A DNA stretch of 64,000 nt from Solobacterium sp. (GCA_017469885.1 JAFUFO010000031.1:1-64000), one strand, 5' to 3'. Shown: positions 50,653 to 59,315, counted from the stretch's first letter. Program-made: numbers and translations. Notes: a model not told the origin generated them from the sequence alone.

Positions 50653-51730
50653 CCGCTGCCGCCTCCTTTGTTCTGTTTCGGGTCAGTTTCTTCCGGAGAC
50701 CGGCCGCAAATGTCTTCACCTTCTCATTGTTGGAGAGGATCATCGTGAGGATCAGGATTACGGAATAGATGATCATACGGTAATCCTGCAGACCGCGGAG
50801 CAGCTCCGGCAGAAGCACGAGAACGATCGTCGAGATGATCGTTCCGGTCATGTTTCCAAGACCGCCGAGCACGACGTATACAAGAATCAGAATCGAGAGA
50901 TTGAATCCGAACTTGGACGGGATCAGTGTCGTATAGTTCAGACCGTACAGCGCACCTGCCGCGCCGGCAAGCGCAGCGGATACCACGAACGCCAGCATCT
51001 TTGTGTTCGCCACATGAATACCGACTGACTCTGCCGCAATGCGGTTGTCACGGCATGCCTGAATCGCACGGCCGCTGCGGCTGTAAATCAGATTGTAGAT
51101 AATCGTCAGGGCTGCCAGGATCAGAATGACACCAACCGTGAAGGTCGCAATACGCTGTGTGCCGGTGGCACCCATCGGTCCGCTGATCAGCGCTTTTCCG
51201 CCCGGTGCCAGCTTCAGCTTGTTTTCGACAAAACTGAACTGGAATCCGTTGGAGTCAAAACCGACGTAAACATTGTTAATCAGAGATTTGATGATCTCAC
51301 CAAATGCCAGCGTTACGATTGCAAGGTAGTCGCCCTGCAGTTTCAGAACCGGAATGCCGATCAGAATGCCGAACAGGGACGCAAGCAGAGCACCGATGAT
51401 GATTGCGATGATCAGCCGGATGATGCCGTTGGAAATAACACCCGCAAGCGCGCCGGAAATACAGACACCGGCAAAGGCACCGATGCACATGAAGCCGGCC
51501 TGGCCGAGGTTCAGCTCACCCGATACACCGACATTCAGATTAAGACCGAGTGCCGCAACGATATAGCAGGTAACCGGAACCAGCAGTGACTGGAACATAC
51601 TGGAGAGATTGCCGGTCGCCATCAGAAGCTCAATAACGATATAACCGAGAATGATGATCAGGAAGGAGATCAGCCGGCTGCGATATTCTCTGGTAAACAG
51701 TTTCGCGAAGAAATTCTTGTTTGTCTTCAT
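50645..51730 (-). CDS. livM: Branched-chain amino acid ABC permease LivM
   Basis: A 361-residue membrane permease with about ten helices. The EAA-like loop (SRSGRAIQACRDNRIAAESVGI) and GLNLNVGVSGELNLGQAGFM are characteristic of LivM. The ATG at 51730 is chosen because GGAGG lies six bases upstream; an in-frame ATG eight codons earlier lies inside livH. The gene starts ten bases after livH. Confidence 0.94.
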   Translation of the reverse strand: MKTNKNFFAKLFTREYRSRLISFLIIILGYIVIELLMATGNLSSMFQSLLVPVTCYIVAALGLNLNVGVSGELNLGQAGFMCIGAFAGVCISGALAGVISNGIIRLIIAIIIGALLASLFGILIGIPVLKLQGDYLAIVTLAFGEIIKSLINNVYVGFDSNGFQFSFVENKLKLAPGGKALISGPMGATGTQRIATFTVGVILILAALTIIYNLIYSRSGRAIQACRDNRIAAESVGIHVANTKMLAFVVSAALAGAAGALYGLNYTTLIPSKFGFNLSILILVYVVLGGLGNMTGTIISTIVLVLLPELLRGLQDYRMIIYSVILILTMILSNNEKVKTFAAGLRKKLTRNRTKEAAADE

Positions 51731-51740
51731 AGCCGCCTCC

Positions 51741-52622
51741 TTACACCTTCTCACTCAGCTTCTTGCCGAGGAGTCCGGTCGGCTTGATCAGAAGTACGAT
51801 GATCAGAACCGCAAACACGATCGCATCACTGAGCTGGGTGGAAACATACGCCTTGGAAAGAATCTCAATCACGCCAAGCAGAAGTCCGCCGAGGAATGCG
51901 CCGGGGATCGAACCGATACCGCCGAATACGGCAGCGGTAAATGCCTTGATGCCGGGCATGGAGCCAAGCGTCGGGCTTAAGGTCGGATAGGTTGCGCATA
52001 ACAGAACCGCCGCAAGTGCCGCAATACCGGAGCCGATTGCGAAGGTAATGGAAATGATGCTGTTGACATTGATGCCCATCAATGTCGCGGCACCTTTATC
52101 TTCTGAGCATGCACGCATTGCCATGCCCGTTTTTGTCTTATTAATGAATAATGTAAGGCAGACCATTACGGCGACACATACAAAGATCGTAACCAGTGTA
52201 AGATAGGAAATCTGAAGCTGCCCGCCGAATAACTTCAGTGATCCGTTGCCGATAATGGAAGGGAAAACCTTTGTGGAAGAGGACCACAGAAGCTGTGCTC
52301 CGTTCTGAAGAAAATAGCTGACACCGATGGCGGTGATCAGAACCGACAGACTGGTTGCCTGACGCAGCGGCTTGTAGGCAAGCCGTTCGATAACGACACC
52401 GAGTACGGTTGTCGCAAGCATCGACAACACCACCGAAACAATCACCGGCAGGCCGAAACTGTTCAGTGCAAAAAACGCAACAAACGCGCCGACCATCATG
52501 ATATCGCCATGTGCGAAATTAAGCATTTTCGCAATACCGTATACCATGGTGTAACCAAGCGCAATAATTGCGTATACGCTCCCAAGACTCAGCCCGTTGA
52601 TCAGATATGATAAAAAGGCCAT
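51741..52622 (-). CDS. livH: Branched-chain amino acid ABC permease LivH
   Basis: A 293-residue membrane permease. GSVYAIIALGYTMVYGIAKMLNFAHGDIMM near the N-terminus and KTGMAMRACSEDKGAATLMGI (the ABC-contacting loop) are typical of LivH. It forms the transmembrane channel with LivM. A GAAGGGGG ribosome-binding site precedes it. A strong hairpin lies between it and livJ. Confidence 0.94.
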   Translation of the reverse strand: MAFLSYLINGLSLGSVYAIIALGYTMVYGIAKMLNFAHGDIMMVGAFVAFFALNSFGLPVIVSVVLSMLATTVLGVVIERLAYKPLRQATSLSVLITAIGVSYFLQNGAQLLWSSSTKVFPSIIGNGSLKLFGGQLQISYLTLVTIFVCVAVMVCLTLFINKTKTGMAMRACSEDKGAATLMGINVNSIISITFAIGSGIAALAAVLLCATYPTLSPTLGSMPGIKAFTAAVFGGIGSIPGAFLGGLLLGVIEILSKAYVSTQLSDAIVFAVLIIVLLIKPTGLLGKKLSEKV

Positions 52623-52655
52623 AGATTAATCCCCCTTCCCTTAAAAATACAATAA

Positions 52656-52681
52656 GGTTGCCAATGTTTCCATTGGCAACC
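52656..52681 (-). promoter_or_regulatory. Strong intergenic hairpin between livJ and livH
   Basis: On the minus strand GGTTGCCAATG, tetraloop GAAA, CATTGGCAACC: a perfect 11-bp stem with a GNRA loop. No immediate T run follows (TTATTGTATTTTT). It probably protects the 3' end of the binding-protein mRNA or partly attenuates, so that the binding protein is made in excess of the permease. Confidence 0.65.
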
Positions 52682-52708
52682 TCAAAATTCCACTTGAAAA
52701 CCTGTTGA

Positions 52709-53962
52709 TCAGCCTTCTGCGCCAACGTAAACGCCGTTTTCGATAACGACTGCTTTCGGAGCCTTGGAGACTTCACCGCTTGTGTTCCAGTTAACATCTG
52801 TACCGGTCAGACCGTTGAATGTCATGGAAGTGAACTGCTGAACAAGAGCGTCCTTGAGGTCCGCATTGCTCATATCGCTTGTGCAGCCTGCAGCCTCGAG
52901 AGCCTGTGCAATTGCATAGACACAGTCGTAAGCATCCGCAGCGAACTGGTTCGGTGTCTCACCGAACTTGCTCTGATATGTGGAGACGAAGTTCTTTGTC
53001 AGATCATCGGAAGCATCTGCGGAGAACGGTGTGAGGAGGTAAACGCCTTCTGCCAGGCTGGTGTCGAAACCTTCCATGGAGAGGATGCCGTCCATGCCGT
53101 CAACGCCGAATACGGTCGGCTTGTAGCCCATGTCATTTGCCTGCTTGAGGATTGTGGAAGCCGGCTGATAGTAGATCGGGAGGAACAGGATGTCTGCACC
53201 GGCATCCTTAGCCTTTGTGATCTGAACGTTGAAGTCGTTGTCTTCACCCATGAATGCTTCATCGGAAACAACTTCGAGACCCTTTTCAGCAGCCTCTGCG
53301 ATGAACTTGTCGTGGATGCCGATGGAGTACTGGTCATCGTTCTTATAGATGATACCGACCTTTGAGCCGAGCTGCGGGTTTGCGCTGAGATAGTCTGCAG
53401 ACGCAACACCCTGGTTCGGGTCAGTGAAGCACATCTGGAAGACGTTGCCGTAAGGATTCGCAGCATTTGTCGCATCCTGGTAGATAACTGCCAGCGAGGA
53501 GCCGGACGGTGTCAGAGCGAATGTGCTGTCATCCTGGTACATCTGTGCAACCGCAGCACCCGGAGCGGATGTAACGGTCAGCAGGGAGATCTGCATGCCC
53601 CAGTCTTTCAGAGCGTTGTATGCGTTGACTGCCTTTTCAGCATCGTGTTCATCATCTTCCATGGTGAGCTCGAACTGAACGCCGCCCTTCGCGTTGATTT
53701 CTTCGACTGCAATCTCTGCAGCGTTCTTGACTGCCTGGCCATAGACGGAAGCGCCGCCTGTCAGAGGGCCGGAAAGTCCGAGTTTGAAAGCGCCTGCCGC
53801 AGCAGTTGTCTCTGCCGGTGCTGCTGCAGCGTCTGTAGCTGCACCATCGTTTGCTGCAGGGGTGGATGTGTCAGCGGAAGAACCGCTTCCGGAGCAAGCT
53901 GCCATGGACAGTGCCATTACTGCAGCAAGTCCTCCTTTAACAAGTTTTTCGAATTTCATCAT
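52709..53962 (-). CDS. Branched-chain amino acid ABC substrate-binding lipoprotein LivJ/LivK-like
   Basis: A 417-residue lipoprotein with a signal ending SMAAC followed by a Ser/Ala/Thr-rich linker of about 40 residues. The periplasmic-binding fold of the Leu/Ile/Val type begins at FKLGLSGPLTGGASVYGQAVKNAAEIAVEEIN; the family motifs GVASADYL and AADAYDCVYAIAQAL follow. It captures an amino acid, probably branched-chain, outside the cell. Two start ATGs are adjacent; GAGGG lies upstream. It is the first and probably most expressed gene of the operon. Confidence 0.92.
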   Translation of the reverse strand: MMKFEKLVKGGLAAVMALSMAACSGSGSSADTSTPAANDGAATDAAAAPAETTAAAGAFKLGLSGPLTGGASVYGQAVKNAAEIAVEEINAKGGVQFELTMEDDEHDAEKAVNAYNALKDWGMQISLLTVTSAPGAAVAQMYQDDSTFALTPSGSSLAVIYQDATNAANPYGNVFQMCFTDPNQGVASADYLSANPQLGSKVGIIYKNDDQYSIGIHDKFIAEAAEKGLEVVSDEAFMGEDNDFNVQITKAKDAGADILFLPIYYQPASTILKQANDMGYKPTVFGVDGMDGILSMEGFDTSLAEGVYLLTPFSADASDDLTKNFVSTYQSKFGETPNQFAADAYDCVYAIAQALEAAGCTSDMSNADLKDALVQQFTSMTFNGLTGTDVNWNTSGEVSKAPKAVVIENGVYVGAEG

Positions 53963-54007
53963 TCTTTCCCTCGATTTCTAACTCCATACAAAAATGAAGT
54001 TGTGTTT

Positions 54008-54036
54008 ATTATATTGAGTTGATTTCACCAATTCAA
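54008..54036 (-). promoter_or_regulatory. liv operon promoter
   Basis: TTGAAT (54036-54031), 17-base spacer, TATAAT (54013-54008), about 46 bases before the livJ start codon. The inverted repeat GTTGA-N10-TCAAC (54037-54018) covers the -35 and spacer and could be an operator. Confidence 0.75.
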
Positions 54037-54107
54037 CACATTTCTTTCTTCTTTTTTCATAATTTGCAGAAAATTTATGAAAATTTTGAAGAGTATTTTC
54101 ATTCGTT

Positions 54108-54135
54108 AAAAAAGCGAAGCGCTGAACCGCTCCGC
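54108..54135 (-). terminator. Terminator of the ACT-membrane protein operon
   Basis: On the minus strand GCGGAGCG (54135-54128), loop GTTCAG, CGCTTCGC (54121-54114), then six T; one G-U pair. Confidence 0.78.
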
Positions 54136-54153
54136 ATAATTGGGCTGTCTTAC

Positions 54154-54315
54154 TCAGGCGCCCTTCTTTTTGCCGTAGAATTTCCAGATGAGAACTGCCG
54201 CAACAGCAACGACCGCGATAATCAGGATCGGTGTCAGTCCGCTGCCCGTTTTCTGAACGACAGGATCGGCAGGAATATCAAACATGATCCTGCTCAGTGT
54301 GATAAGAGCATCCAT
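54154..54315 (-). CDS. Small single-pass membrane protein (53 residues)
   Basis: A 53-residue protein. Residues 1-27 are a polar segment ending TGSGLTP, residues 28-43 (ILIIAVVAVAAVLIWK) a membrane helix, and the C-terminus ends FYGKKKGA, positively charged and thus likely cytoplasmic. A strong GGGAGG ribosome-binding site lies seven bases before the ATG, which supports translation. It overlaps the preceding membrane-protein gene by 22 bases and is followed by a terminator. Its function is unknown. The helix-plus-lysines end resembles a membrane anchor, but no sortase motif is present. Confidence 0.65.
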   Translation of the reverse strand: MDALITLSRIMFDIPADPVVQKTGSGLTPILIIAVVAVAAVLIWKFYGKKKGA

Positions 54316-54641
54316 AATAAACCTCCCGTAATGGTTACTGCATTCATTATAAGCGAATTCCGATACGGATGCGGCATATTCAGTCCCATCCGGTAAATCC
54401 AGCCTTCCAGCAGAATGACCAGCGGTTCAAGTATCAGATAAATAACCATATGGACTGCCGGAAGATCCATCCGCAGATACAGAAGCCCTGCAATGAGATG
54501 AAGCAGCGGATTGGTCAGAATATTCGCCAGCGCGATCAGCATCTGCCCCCTGACACTCCGGATGCCAAGCAGATATCCGACACCCATTTCAATGACCGCT
54601 GTTAACGTCATCGGAATCAGAAAGGAAATATCAGCCTGCAT
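54294..54641 (-). CDS. Small polytopic membrane protein of unknown function
   Basis: A 115-residue very hydrophobic protein with three or four helices (about 5-25, 30-52, 60-80, 92-112). GGGAG lies seven bases before the ATG at 54641, so that start is chosen over earlier in-frame ATGs. It overlaps the upstream MFS-like gene by 11 bases and the downstream 53-residue gene by 22. No family was recognised. Its operon also encodes an ACT protein and an MFS-like protein, so a transport or membrane-signalling role is possible. Confidence 0.65.
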   Translation of the reverse strand: MQADISFLIPMTLTAVIEMGVGYLLGIRSVRGQMLIALANILTNPLLHLIAGLLYLRMDLPAVHMVIYLILEPLVILLEGWIYRMGLNMPHPYRNSLIMNAVTITGGLLWMLLSH

Positions 54642-55665
54642 CGGATTCTCCCGCCGCATACGCAAGCAGCCCTGCCGAAACAAGACTGCCGATCGGTCCG
54701 ATCAGCGGAACCGAAACAGGACTCGTATAAATCAGCACAAAGCCAAGGTACAGCGCAAAGGTCAGAAGACCGAATGCCAGTCCCGGCATGCCGGGCATGC
54801 GTTTTGCCAGAAGATAGAGGGTCAGCGGCATCGACATGTTAAACAGAAACAGCGCCGCAAGCCCAAACGGCAGAATATCCTTGAAACAGTAACAGACTGC
54901 CGCTCCAAGAAGCGAAACCAGCGCAGTACGCCGTATTCCAAACCGGGCACCCGCAAATCCGCCGGCGCTCTTCCCCACTGCCAGCATGACCGTCGCAAGA
55001 AACCCCAGCGCAAAGCCGTTTTTCCAGGAAAAGCTGACTGCAGTCCCGACTGCCGAGCGGATGACCACAACCGCAAAACAGGCAAGTACTGCAGGAATAA
55101 CCCCCTTGCGTTCAAATACAAGCTCCGGCATGGACGCATACTCCGGTTCAGATCCCTGCATGGCCCGATACAGCGTGATCCAGAGTGCCGCAAGCACTAA
55201 TATGGAACCTCCTAACACAATTCCCTTTCCGGCATTGCTGATCTGTCCGCCGAGAAACAGACCGATGGCACCCGGCGCCACAAAGACGCCAAGCCCTCTT
55301 CCGCGCAGTCCGGTACGGTCATCTTCCTGGATGGATGTAACTCCCCCGCCGGTATGAAACAGCGCGTTTCCGATGCCGAGAATTACAGGATTTGTAACGG
55401 TTCCAAGCAATGTGACAAGAATACCTGCGGTCGTAAACCAGAACGGCGGCAGATCTCTCGAAATCCTGCCCTCCCCGATGATCCGGTCCAGCAGAATGCC
55501 AAGCGGCATCTGTACCGCAAAGGCAAAAAAGCTGTAGTAGAGATATACGCGGAACGGATCATAGCGGTAGCGGAAGGTTCCGAACACCGCAAACGCACAC
55601 AGAAAATCGATCATGCAGTGCATGACCGATACAATTCCTATCCGTCTGATTTCCCGCCGGCTCAT
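54631..55665 (-). CDS. MFS-like membrane protein
   Basis: A 344-residue protein with ten or so membrane helices. MHCMIDFLCAFAVFG and the arginine-containing DRIIGEGRISRDLPPFWFTT loop fit an MFS-type transporter; total length is short for twelve helices. Its substrate is unknown. The ATG overlaps the ACT gene's stop codon (ATGA). Confidence 0.7.
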   Translation of the reverse strand: MSRREIRRIGIVSVMHCMIDFLCAFAVFGTFRYRYDPFRVYLYYSFFAFAVQMPLGILLDRIIGEGRISRDLPPFWFTTAGILVTLLGTVTNPVILGIGNALFHTGGGVTSIQEDDRTGLRGRGLGVFVAPGAIGLFLGGQISNAGKGIVLGGSILVLAALWITLYRAMQGSEPEYASMPELVFERKGVIPAVLACFAVVVIRSAVGTAVSFSWKNGFALGFLATVMLAVGKSAGGFAGARFGIRRTALVSLLGAAVCYCFKDILPFGLAALFLFNMSMPLTLYLLAKRMPGMPGLAFGLLTFALYLGFVLIYTSPVSVPLIGPIGSLVSAGLLAYAAGESDAG

Positions 55666-56081
55666 AAGGAGCTGTTATCCAGCGCAGTGTAGCCCTTTCC
55701 CTTCAGGCATTCCTGCACTTCCGCACTCTCCTGTACATGCAGGATCGCGACCGGATTCTCCACGTTCCGGATATAGCAGACATAGAGGTAATCAATATTA
55801 ATAAAACTGTCCGACACATCCTTCAGAAGACGGTTCAGACTGCCGACTTCTTCCGAGATGACGATGCCGAGCACATTATCGATCTTGGTAAGGTATCCTT
55901 CTTCCTCAAGAATTGCCTTTGCCTTCTCCGGATCCGAGCACAGCATCCGGATGATGCCGAATTCCGGGCTGTCATTACTGACGACGTTGTAAAAATCGAC
56001 TCCGGCCTCGGAGATGTTGCTGATGATTTTATTCATCGATCCCTTCTTGTTTTCCGCAATTACAGATACCTGTTTCAGCAT
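55662..56081 (-). CDS. Tandem ACT-domain protein
   Basis: A 139-residue cytoplasmic protein made of two ACT-like units: QVSVIAENKKGSMNKIISNISEAGVDFYNVV (1-65) and IVISEEVGSLNRLLKDVSDSFINIDYLYV (70-139). Free-standing double ACT proteins bind amino acids and are taken as regulators. It heads an operon with an MFS-like transporter and two small membrane proteins and may control that transport. A GGGGGA ribosome-binding site precedes the ATG. Confidence 0.82.
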   Translation of the reverse strand: MLKQVSVIAENKKGSMNKIISNISEAGVDFYNVVSNDSPEFGIIRMLCSDPEKAKAILEEEGYLTKIDNVLGIVISEEVGSLNRLLKDVSDSFINIDYLYVCYIRNVENPVAILHVQESAEVQECLKGKGYTALDNSSL

Positions 56082-56118
56082 ACGTATTTCCCCCTATCAA
56101 TGATTCCTCAGCGGACCG

Positions 56119-56577
56119 TTATTCTGTCCGCCCGGTCAGCACATTTGCAAGTTCTTCCGCTTCCTTCGGATGCGCACTGTTCGGATTCAGTCCGACCAGC
56201 ACACCGTCTTTTCCTTCGACCGGAATACCGTATATCCCATCCTCACGGTGCGGAAGCGCCCCTGCCTCCATCAGCATCCCTGCGTCATGTTCGGGATACT
56301 CATAAATATCTGCGGCCACAGCCGGATCGGTAAGCACGGTATCACTCACCGTATCCAGTGACTCTGTCTGGATGATGATCGACCAGCCCTTATCCGGATT
56401 CTGTGATGTAAACGCGTCGGCTTTCTCCTGAAATCCCGCAAGTTCCGCTTCATCACACCAGACAAGCAGTGTGATATCTCCGGCTTCCTGCGGCTGCGCC
56501 GGTTCCGGTTCGTTATTGCCCTTACCGCAGCCTGCCAGTAACAGCGCTGCCGTAAGCAAAAAGACTGTCTTTTTCAT
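56119..56577 (-). CDS. Miniature solute-binding-protein-like lipoprotein
   Basis: A 152-residue lipoprotein; the signal ends LLLAGC (cysteine near 16). Residues 30-70 (ITLLVWCDEAELAGFQEKADAFTSQNPDKGW) match the N-terminal lobe of maltodextrin-type ABC binding proteins. YGIPVEGKDGVLVGLNPNSAHPKEAEELANVL at 105-140 looks like a middle segment joined directly to the C-terminal helix of such proteins, so about 250 residues of a normal binding protein are missing in frame. No permease is nearby. It is either a decayed binding protein or a reduced form with another job. A TACAAT box lies nine bases before the ATG at 56577, without a ribosome-binding site. Confidence 0.62.
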   Translation of the reverse strand: MKKTVFLLTAALLLAGCGKGNNEPEPAQPQEAGDITLLVWCDEAELAGFQEKADAFTSQNPDKGWSIIIQTESLDTVSDTVLTDPAVAADIYEYPEHDAGMLMEAGALPHREDGIYGIPVEGKDGVLVGLNPNSAHPKEAEELANVLTGRTE

Positions 56578-56586
56578 ATGAACTAT

Positions 56587-56592
56587 ATTGTA
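56587..56592 (-). promoter_or_regulatory. -10 box of the mini binding-protein gene
   Basis: TACAAT on the minus strand, nine bases before the ATG at 56577. The -35 is weak and no ribosome-binding site is visible. Confidence 0.35.
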
Positions 56593-56629
56593 TCCGATTT
56601 CATGATTTCTGCATGAGAAAATGCCGCAG

Positions 56630-56675
56630 AAAAACGAAAAGGCATATGAATGCATGCAGGATGCCTCATATGCCT
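56630..56675 (-). terminator. Terminator of the flavin reductase gene
   Basis: On the minus strand AGGCATATGA (56675-56666) pairs perfectly with TCATATGCCT (56649-56640), followed by TTTCGTTTTTC. Confidence 0.78.
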
Positions 56676-56698
56676 GTTTCATGTTTATTGCCGGAGAA

Positions 56699-59260
56699 TC
56701 AGTTGTCTGCGGTTACTGCCTTGGCAGCGGTACGGCCGGAGACAAAGATTTCAACGATCGCATTTCCGCCGAGACGGTTGCCGCCGTGGATACCGCCGGT
56801 AACCTCACCTGCCGCGTAGAGACCCGGGATGATTTCACCGTTGGTGTCAAGGACATGACGGTCGACATCAACCTTGAGGCCGCCCATGGTGTGGTGGGTG
56901 GACGGAGCCATCAGACGAACGGTCAGCTCTGCGCCGTCGAGATCATAGGTATCCGGGAGATACTTTCCGTTCTCGTCTTTCTCGCAGTTGCCGATCGTAC
57001 GGTTTGCGTTGGTCTTCTTGACATCCGGATACTCATCAATGGCAGCGCCTGCCATGACAGCCGCGTCATACTCTTCGATGGTCTGACGTACAACTGCCGG
57101 ATCTGCCTCAACACCGATCTTCTTAAACAGATCTGCAAGACCGGCGATGTTGGTGCGGTAGTAACGGCCTTCATAGTCGCCTTCTGCCAGCTGCATCGGT
57201 GCCGGAAGTGCCTGTTCCTTGTTGTAGATTTCAACGAAGACACCCTTTGTGCCGTTGACTTCCATACCGTTGCGGAACTCTGCCAGAGACAGAACGTCAC
57301 GCTCGGAGGTTTCATCAACGAAACGCTTGCCGGTTGTCGGGTTGATCCATACTGCGTAGTTGCCTGCGCCGAATGCGAGGTTTCCGTTGTCAACCCAGGA
57401 GATCGGCATCAGCTGTGTGAAGTTCATACCGGTTGTAGCTGCGCCGGCTGCCTCACCCATCGTGATACCATCGCCCATCAGAGAGGAACGGTTGGTTGTC
57501 TTTGTGTTCTTTGTGAGATATTCGCTGTCCCAGTACTCATTGTACTCAAGAACCTTGTCGATGTTTGCCGCAAATCCGCCGGTGGTGAGAATGACACCCT
57601 TGTTTGCGTGTACGGTAACCGGAGTTCCGTCGAACTGTGTGCCGGTGACACCGGTCACTCTGCCGTCTTCAACGATCAGGTTTTCCGCATTGGTGCGAAG
57701 CAGTACTGCGTTGTCCTTTGCGGTGGAGCTTGTCTTGGTCAGTGTGTTGAGCGGAGCCATGAAGTAGGTTCCCCAGCGGCCCGGATATTCGACACCGTCG
57801 ATCTCCGCACCGGCAAATTCGTTTTCACGATACCAGAGGGCTCCGATCAGCGTCGGCTGTGTATCTTCGACAAACTTCGCACCCTGTTCCTCGAGCCACG
57901 GCTTGAGATCCTGGCCGTCCTTGATGAACTGGCTGACGAGTTCGTAATCGCCGTACATCCATTCGGACATATCCGCGGTCGGACGAAGTCCGCCATAGTA
58001 AGTCTGGAAGATGTGAAGGTTGACGGTGGAGAAGAGTGTTACTTCATTTGCGCCGGCCGCAATCTTCTTGTCAGCCCATGCAAGGTACTCATTGATCTCC
58101 GCCTTGAGATCCTTCAGTGTCTGCAGGTATTCTTCATGAACACCATGCTTGGAAAGTTCTGCAGTATCGCCTGCGACAAATTCATGATCCTTGTAATATG
58201 CCTCATCAAACGGTTCTTCGGACCAGTTTGCGATCAGACGCAGCTCATCAAGGGTGTTGATGCTTTCAACGACCTTGTTGTAGGTGTTGCCGTCAAATCC
58301 GACACCGGTTGTGGCATCCGGATCCGCCGGATCCCATACCAGGTACGGCATGACCGACTGGTACTGACCGCCGGAAACGAGTGTGTTTCCGCCGATCTCT
58401 GCGTTCTTTTCAATGACGCATACGGTATTGCCGTCCTGCGCAGCCTGTGCAGCTGCGGCCATACCGGCTCCGCCGGCACCGACAACGACTACGTCATAGG
58501 TTTCTTCAATCGGCGCATCCGGAGTATGGGTGACCTTGTTCTTCTTGAATGCGTCAAGATCGGAAACGGAAGCCTGTTCCGCCGCATCTGCGACCGCATT
58601 CTTGAGCGCAAGAGATGTAAATGTAGCACCGGATACGACGTCAACGCCGCTTCCGTTTGCCTCGATGATTTCCGGAATCAGAATGTCATACGCAACGGTT
58701 CCGACATGGTCTGTCTCTACAGACTCCGCAACCTCAACGGCTGTGACTGCATTGTCACTGAATGTAACGTCGACCTTGACCGGTCCGTTATAACCGTCGC
58801 TGGTTCCGCTGTATGTGCCTGCCTTATAGGTCAGTGCAGCGTTCTCTGCCGGCGCTGCGGCTGCGTCGCCGCTGCCGAGTGTCGCAACATCAACACCTGC
58901 GGACTCCAGTGCAGCCTTTGTAGCATCGATGATTGCCTGCGAGGTAATCGTCGCACCGGATACCGTGTCAACCGTAAGAGACTGTGCCTCGACGATTGCG
59001 CCCGGTACTGCTTCGAGTGCCGGATCTGAAATGCCCGGCGTTTCCGCATGGTCGGTAACCTTGACTTCCTTGATTGCGTCAGAAGTCAGTGTCACTTCAA
59101 CCGTGACATCGCCGTTCTTGCCGGCCGCCTTGCCTGTGTAGGTTCCGGCTGTGAACTTTCCTTCACCGCCGGCCGCTGTGCCAGAAGGCGTGCAGTTGGC
59201 AAGTCCCAGCATCGCGGACAGACAGAACAGGCCGATTAAGCCTAAATTGTTCTTCTTCAT
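56699..59260 (-). CDS. Extracellular flavoprotein reductase (fumarate/urocanate reductase-like) with two FMN-binding domains
   Basis: An 853-residue lipoprotein; the signal ends LGLANC. Residues 30-110 and 135-215 are two FMN-binding domains, each with the SGAT motif (SGATIT, SGATFT) whose threonine takes covalent FMN from ApbE-type transferases. From about 240 an FAD_binding_2 reductase follows (VVVGAGGAGMAAAAQAAQDG, GLYAAGEVTGGIHGGNRLGGNA). Such surface reductases pass electrons from membrane carriers to acceptors such as fumarate, urocanate or cinnamate-like acids; the acceptor here is not known. The ATG at 59260 is chosen because GGAAGGA precedes it. It is divergent from a MerR regulator and has a 19-base-spacer promoter. 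Confidence 0.88.
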   Translation of the reverse strand: MKKNNLGLIGLFCLSAMLGLANCTPSGTAAGGEGKFTAGTYTGKAAGKNGDVTVEVTLTSDAIKEVKVTDHAETPGISDPALEAVPGAIVEAQSLTVDTVSGATITSQAIIDATKAALESAGVDVATLGSGDAAAAPAENAALTYKAGTYSGTSDGYNGPVKVDVTFSDNAVTAVEVAESVETDHVGTVAYDILIPEIIEANGSGVDVVSGATFTSLALKNAVADAAEQASVSDLDAFKKNKVTHTPDAPIEETYDVVVVGAGGAGMAAAAQAAQDGNTVCVIEKNAEIGGNTLVSGGQYQSVMPYLVWDPADPDATTGVGFDGNTYNKVVESINTLDELRLIANWSEEPFDEAYYKDHEFVAGDTAELSKHGVHEEYLQTLKDLKAEINEYLAWADKKIAAGANEVTLFSTVNLHIFQTYYGGLRPTADMSEWMYGDYELVSQFIKDGQDLKPWLEEQGAKFVEDTQPTLIGALWYRENEFAGAEIDGVEYPGRWGTYFMAPLNTLTKTSSTAKDNAVLLRTNAENLIVEDGRVTGVTGTQFDGTPVTVHANKGVILTTGGFAANIDKVLEYNEYWDSEYLTKNTKTTNRSSLMGDGITMGEAAGAATTGMNFTQLMPISWVDNGNLAFGAGNYAVWINPTTGKRFVDETSERDVLSLAEFRNGMEVNGTKGVFVEIYNKEQALPAPMQLAEGDYEGRYYRTNIAGLADLFKKIGVEADPAVVRQTIEEYDAAVMAGAAIDEYPDVKKTNANRTIGNCEKDENGKYLPDTYDLDGAELTVRLMAPSTHHTMGGLKVDVDRHVLDTNGEIIPGLYAAGEVTGGIHGGNRLGGNAIVEIFVSGRTAAKAVTADN

Positions 59261-59284
59261 TTTCTTTCCTTCCTTTATACTCAT

Positions 59285-59315
59285 GTTATAAACTCTGTAT
59301 CAAATACAAGGTCAA
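59285..59315 (-). promoter_or_regulatory. MerR-type promoter (19-base spacer) of the flavin reductase gene
   Basis: TTGACC (59315-59310), 19-base spacer, TATAAC (59290-59285). The spacer contains the imperfect dyad CTTGTAT-TTG-ATACAGAG. A spacer of 19 with a dyad inside is the hallmark of promoters activated by MerR proteins, and a merR gene lies divergently 50 bases away. Confidence 0.72.
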
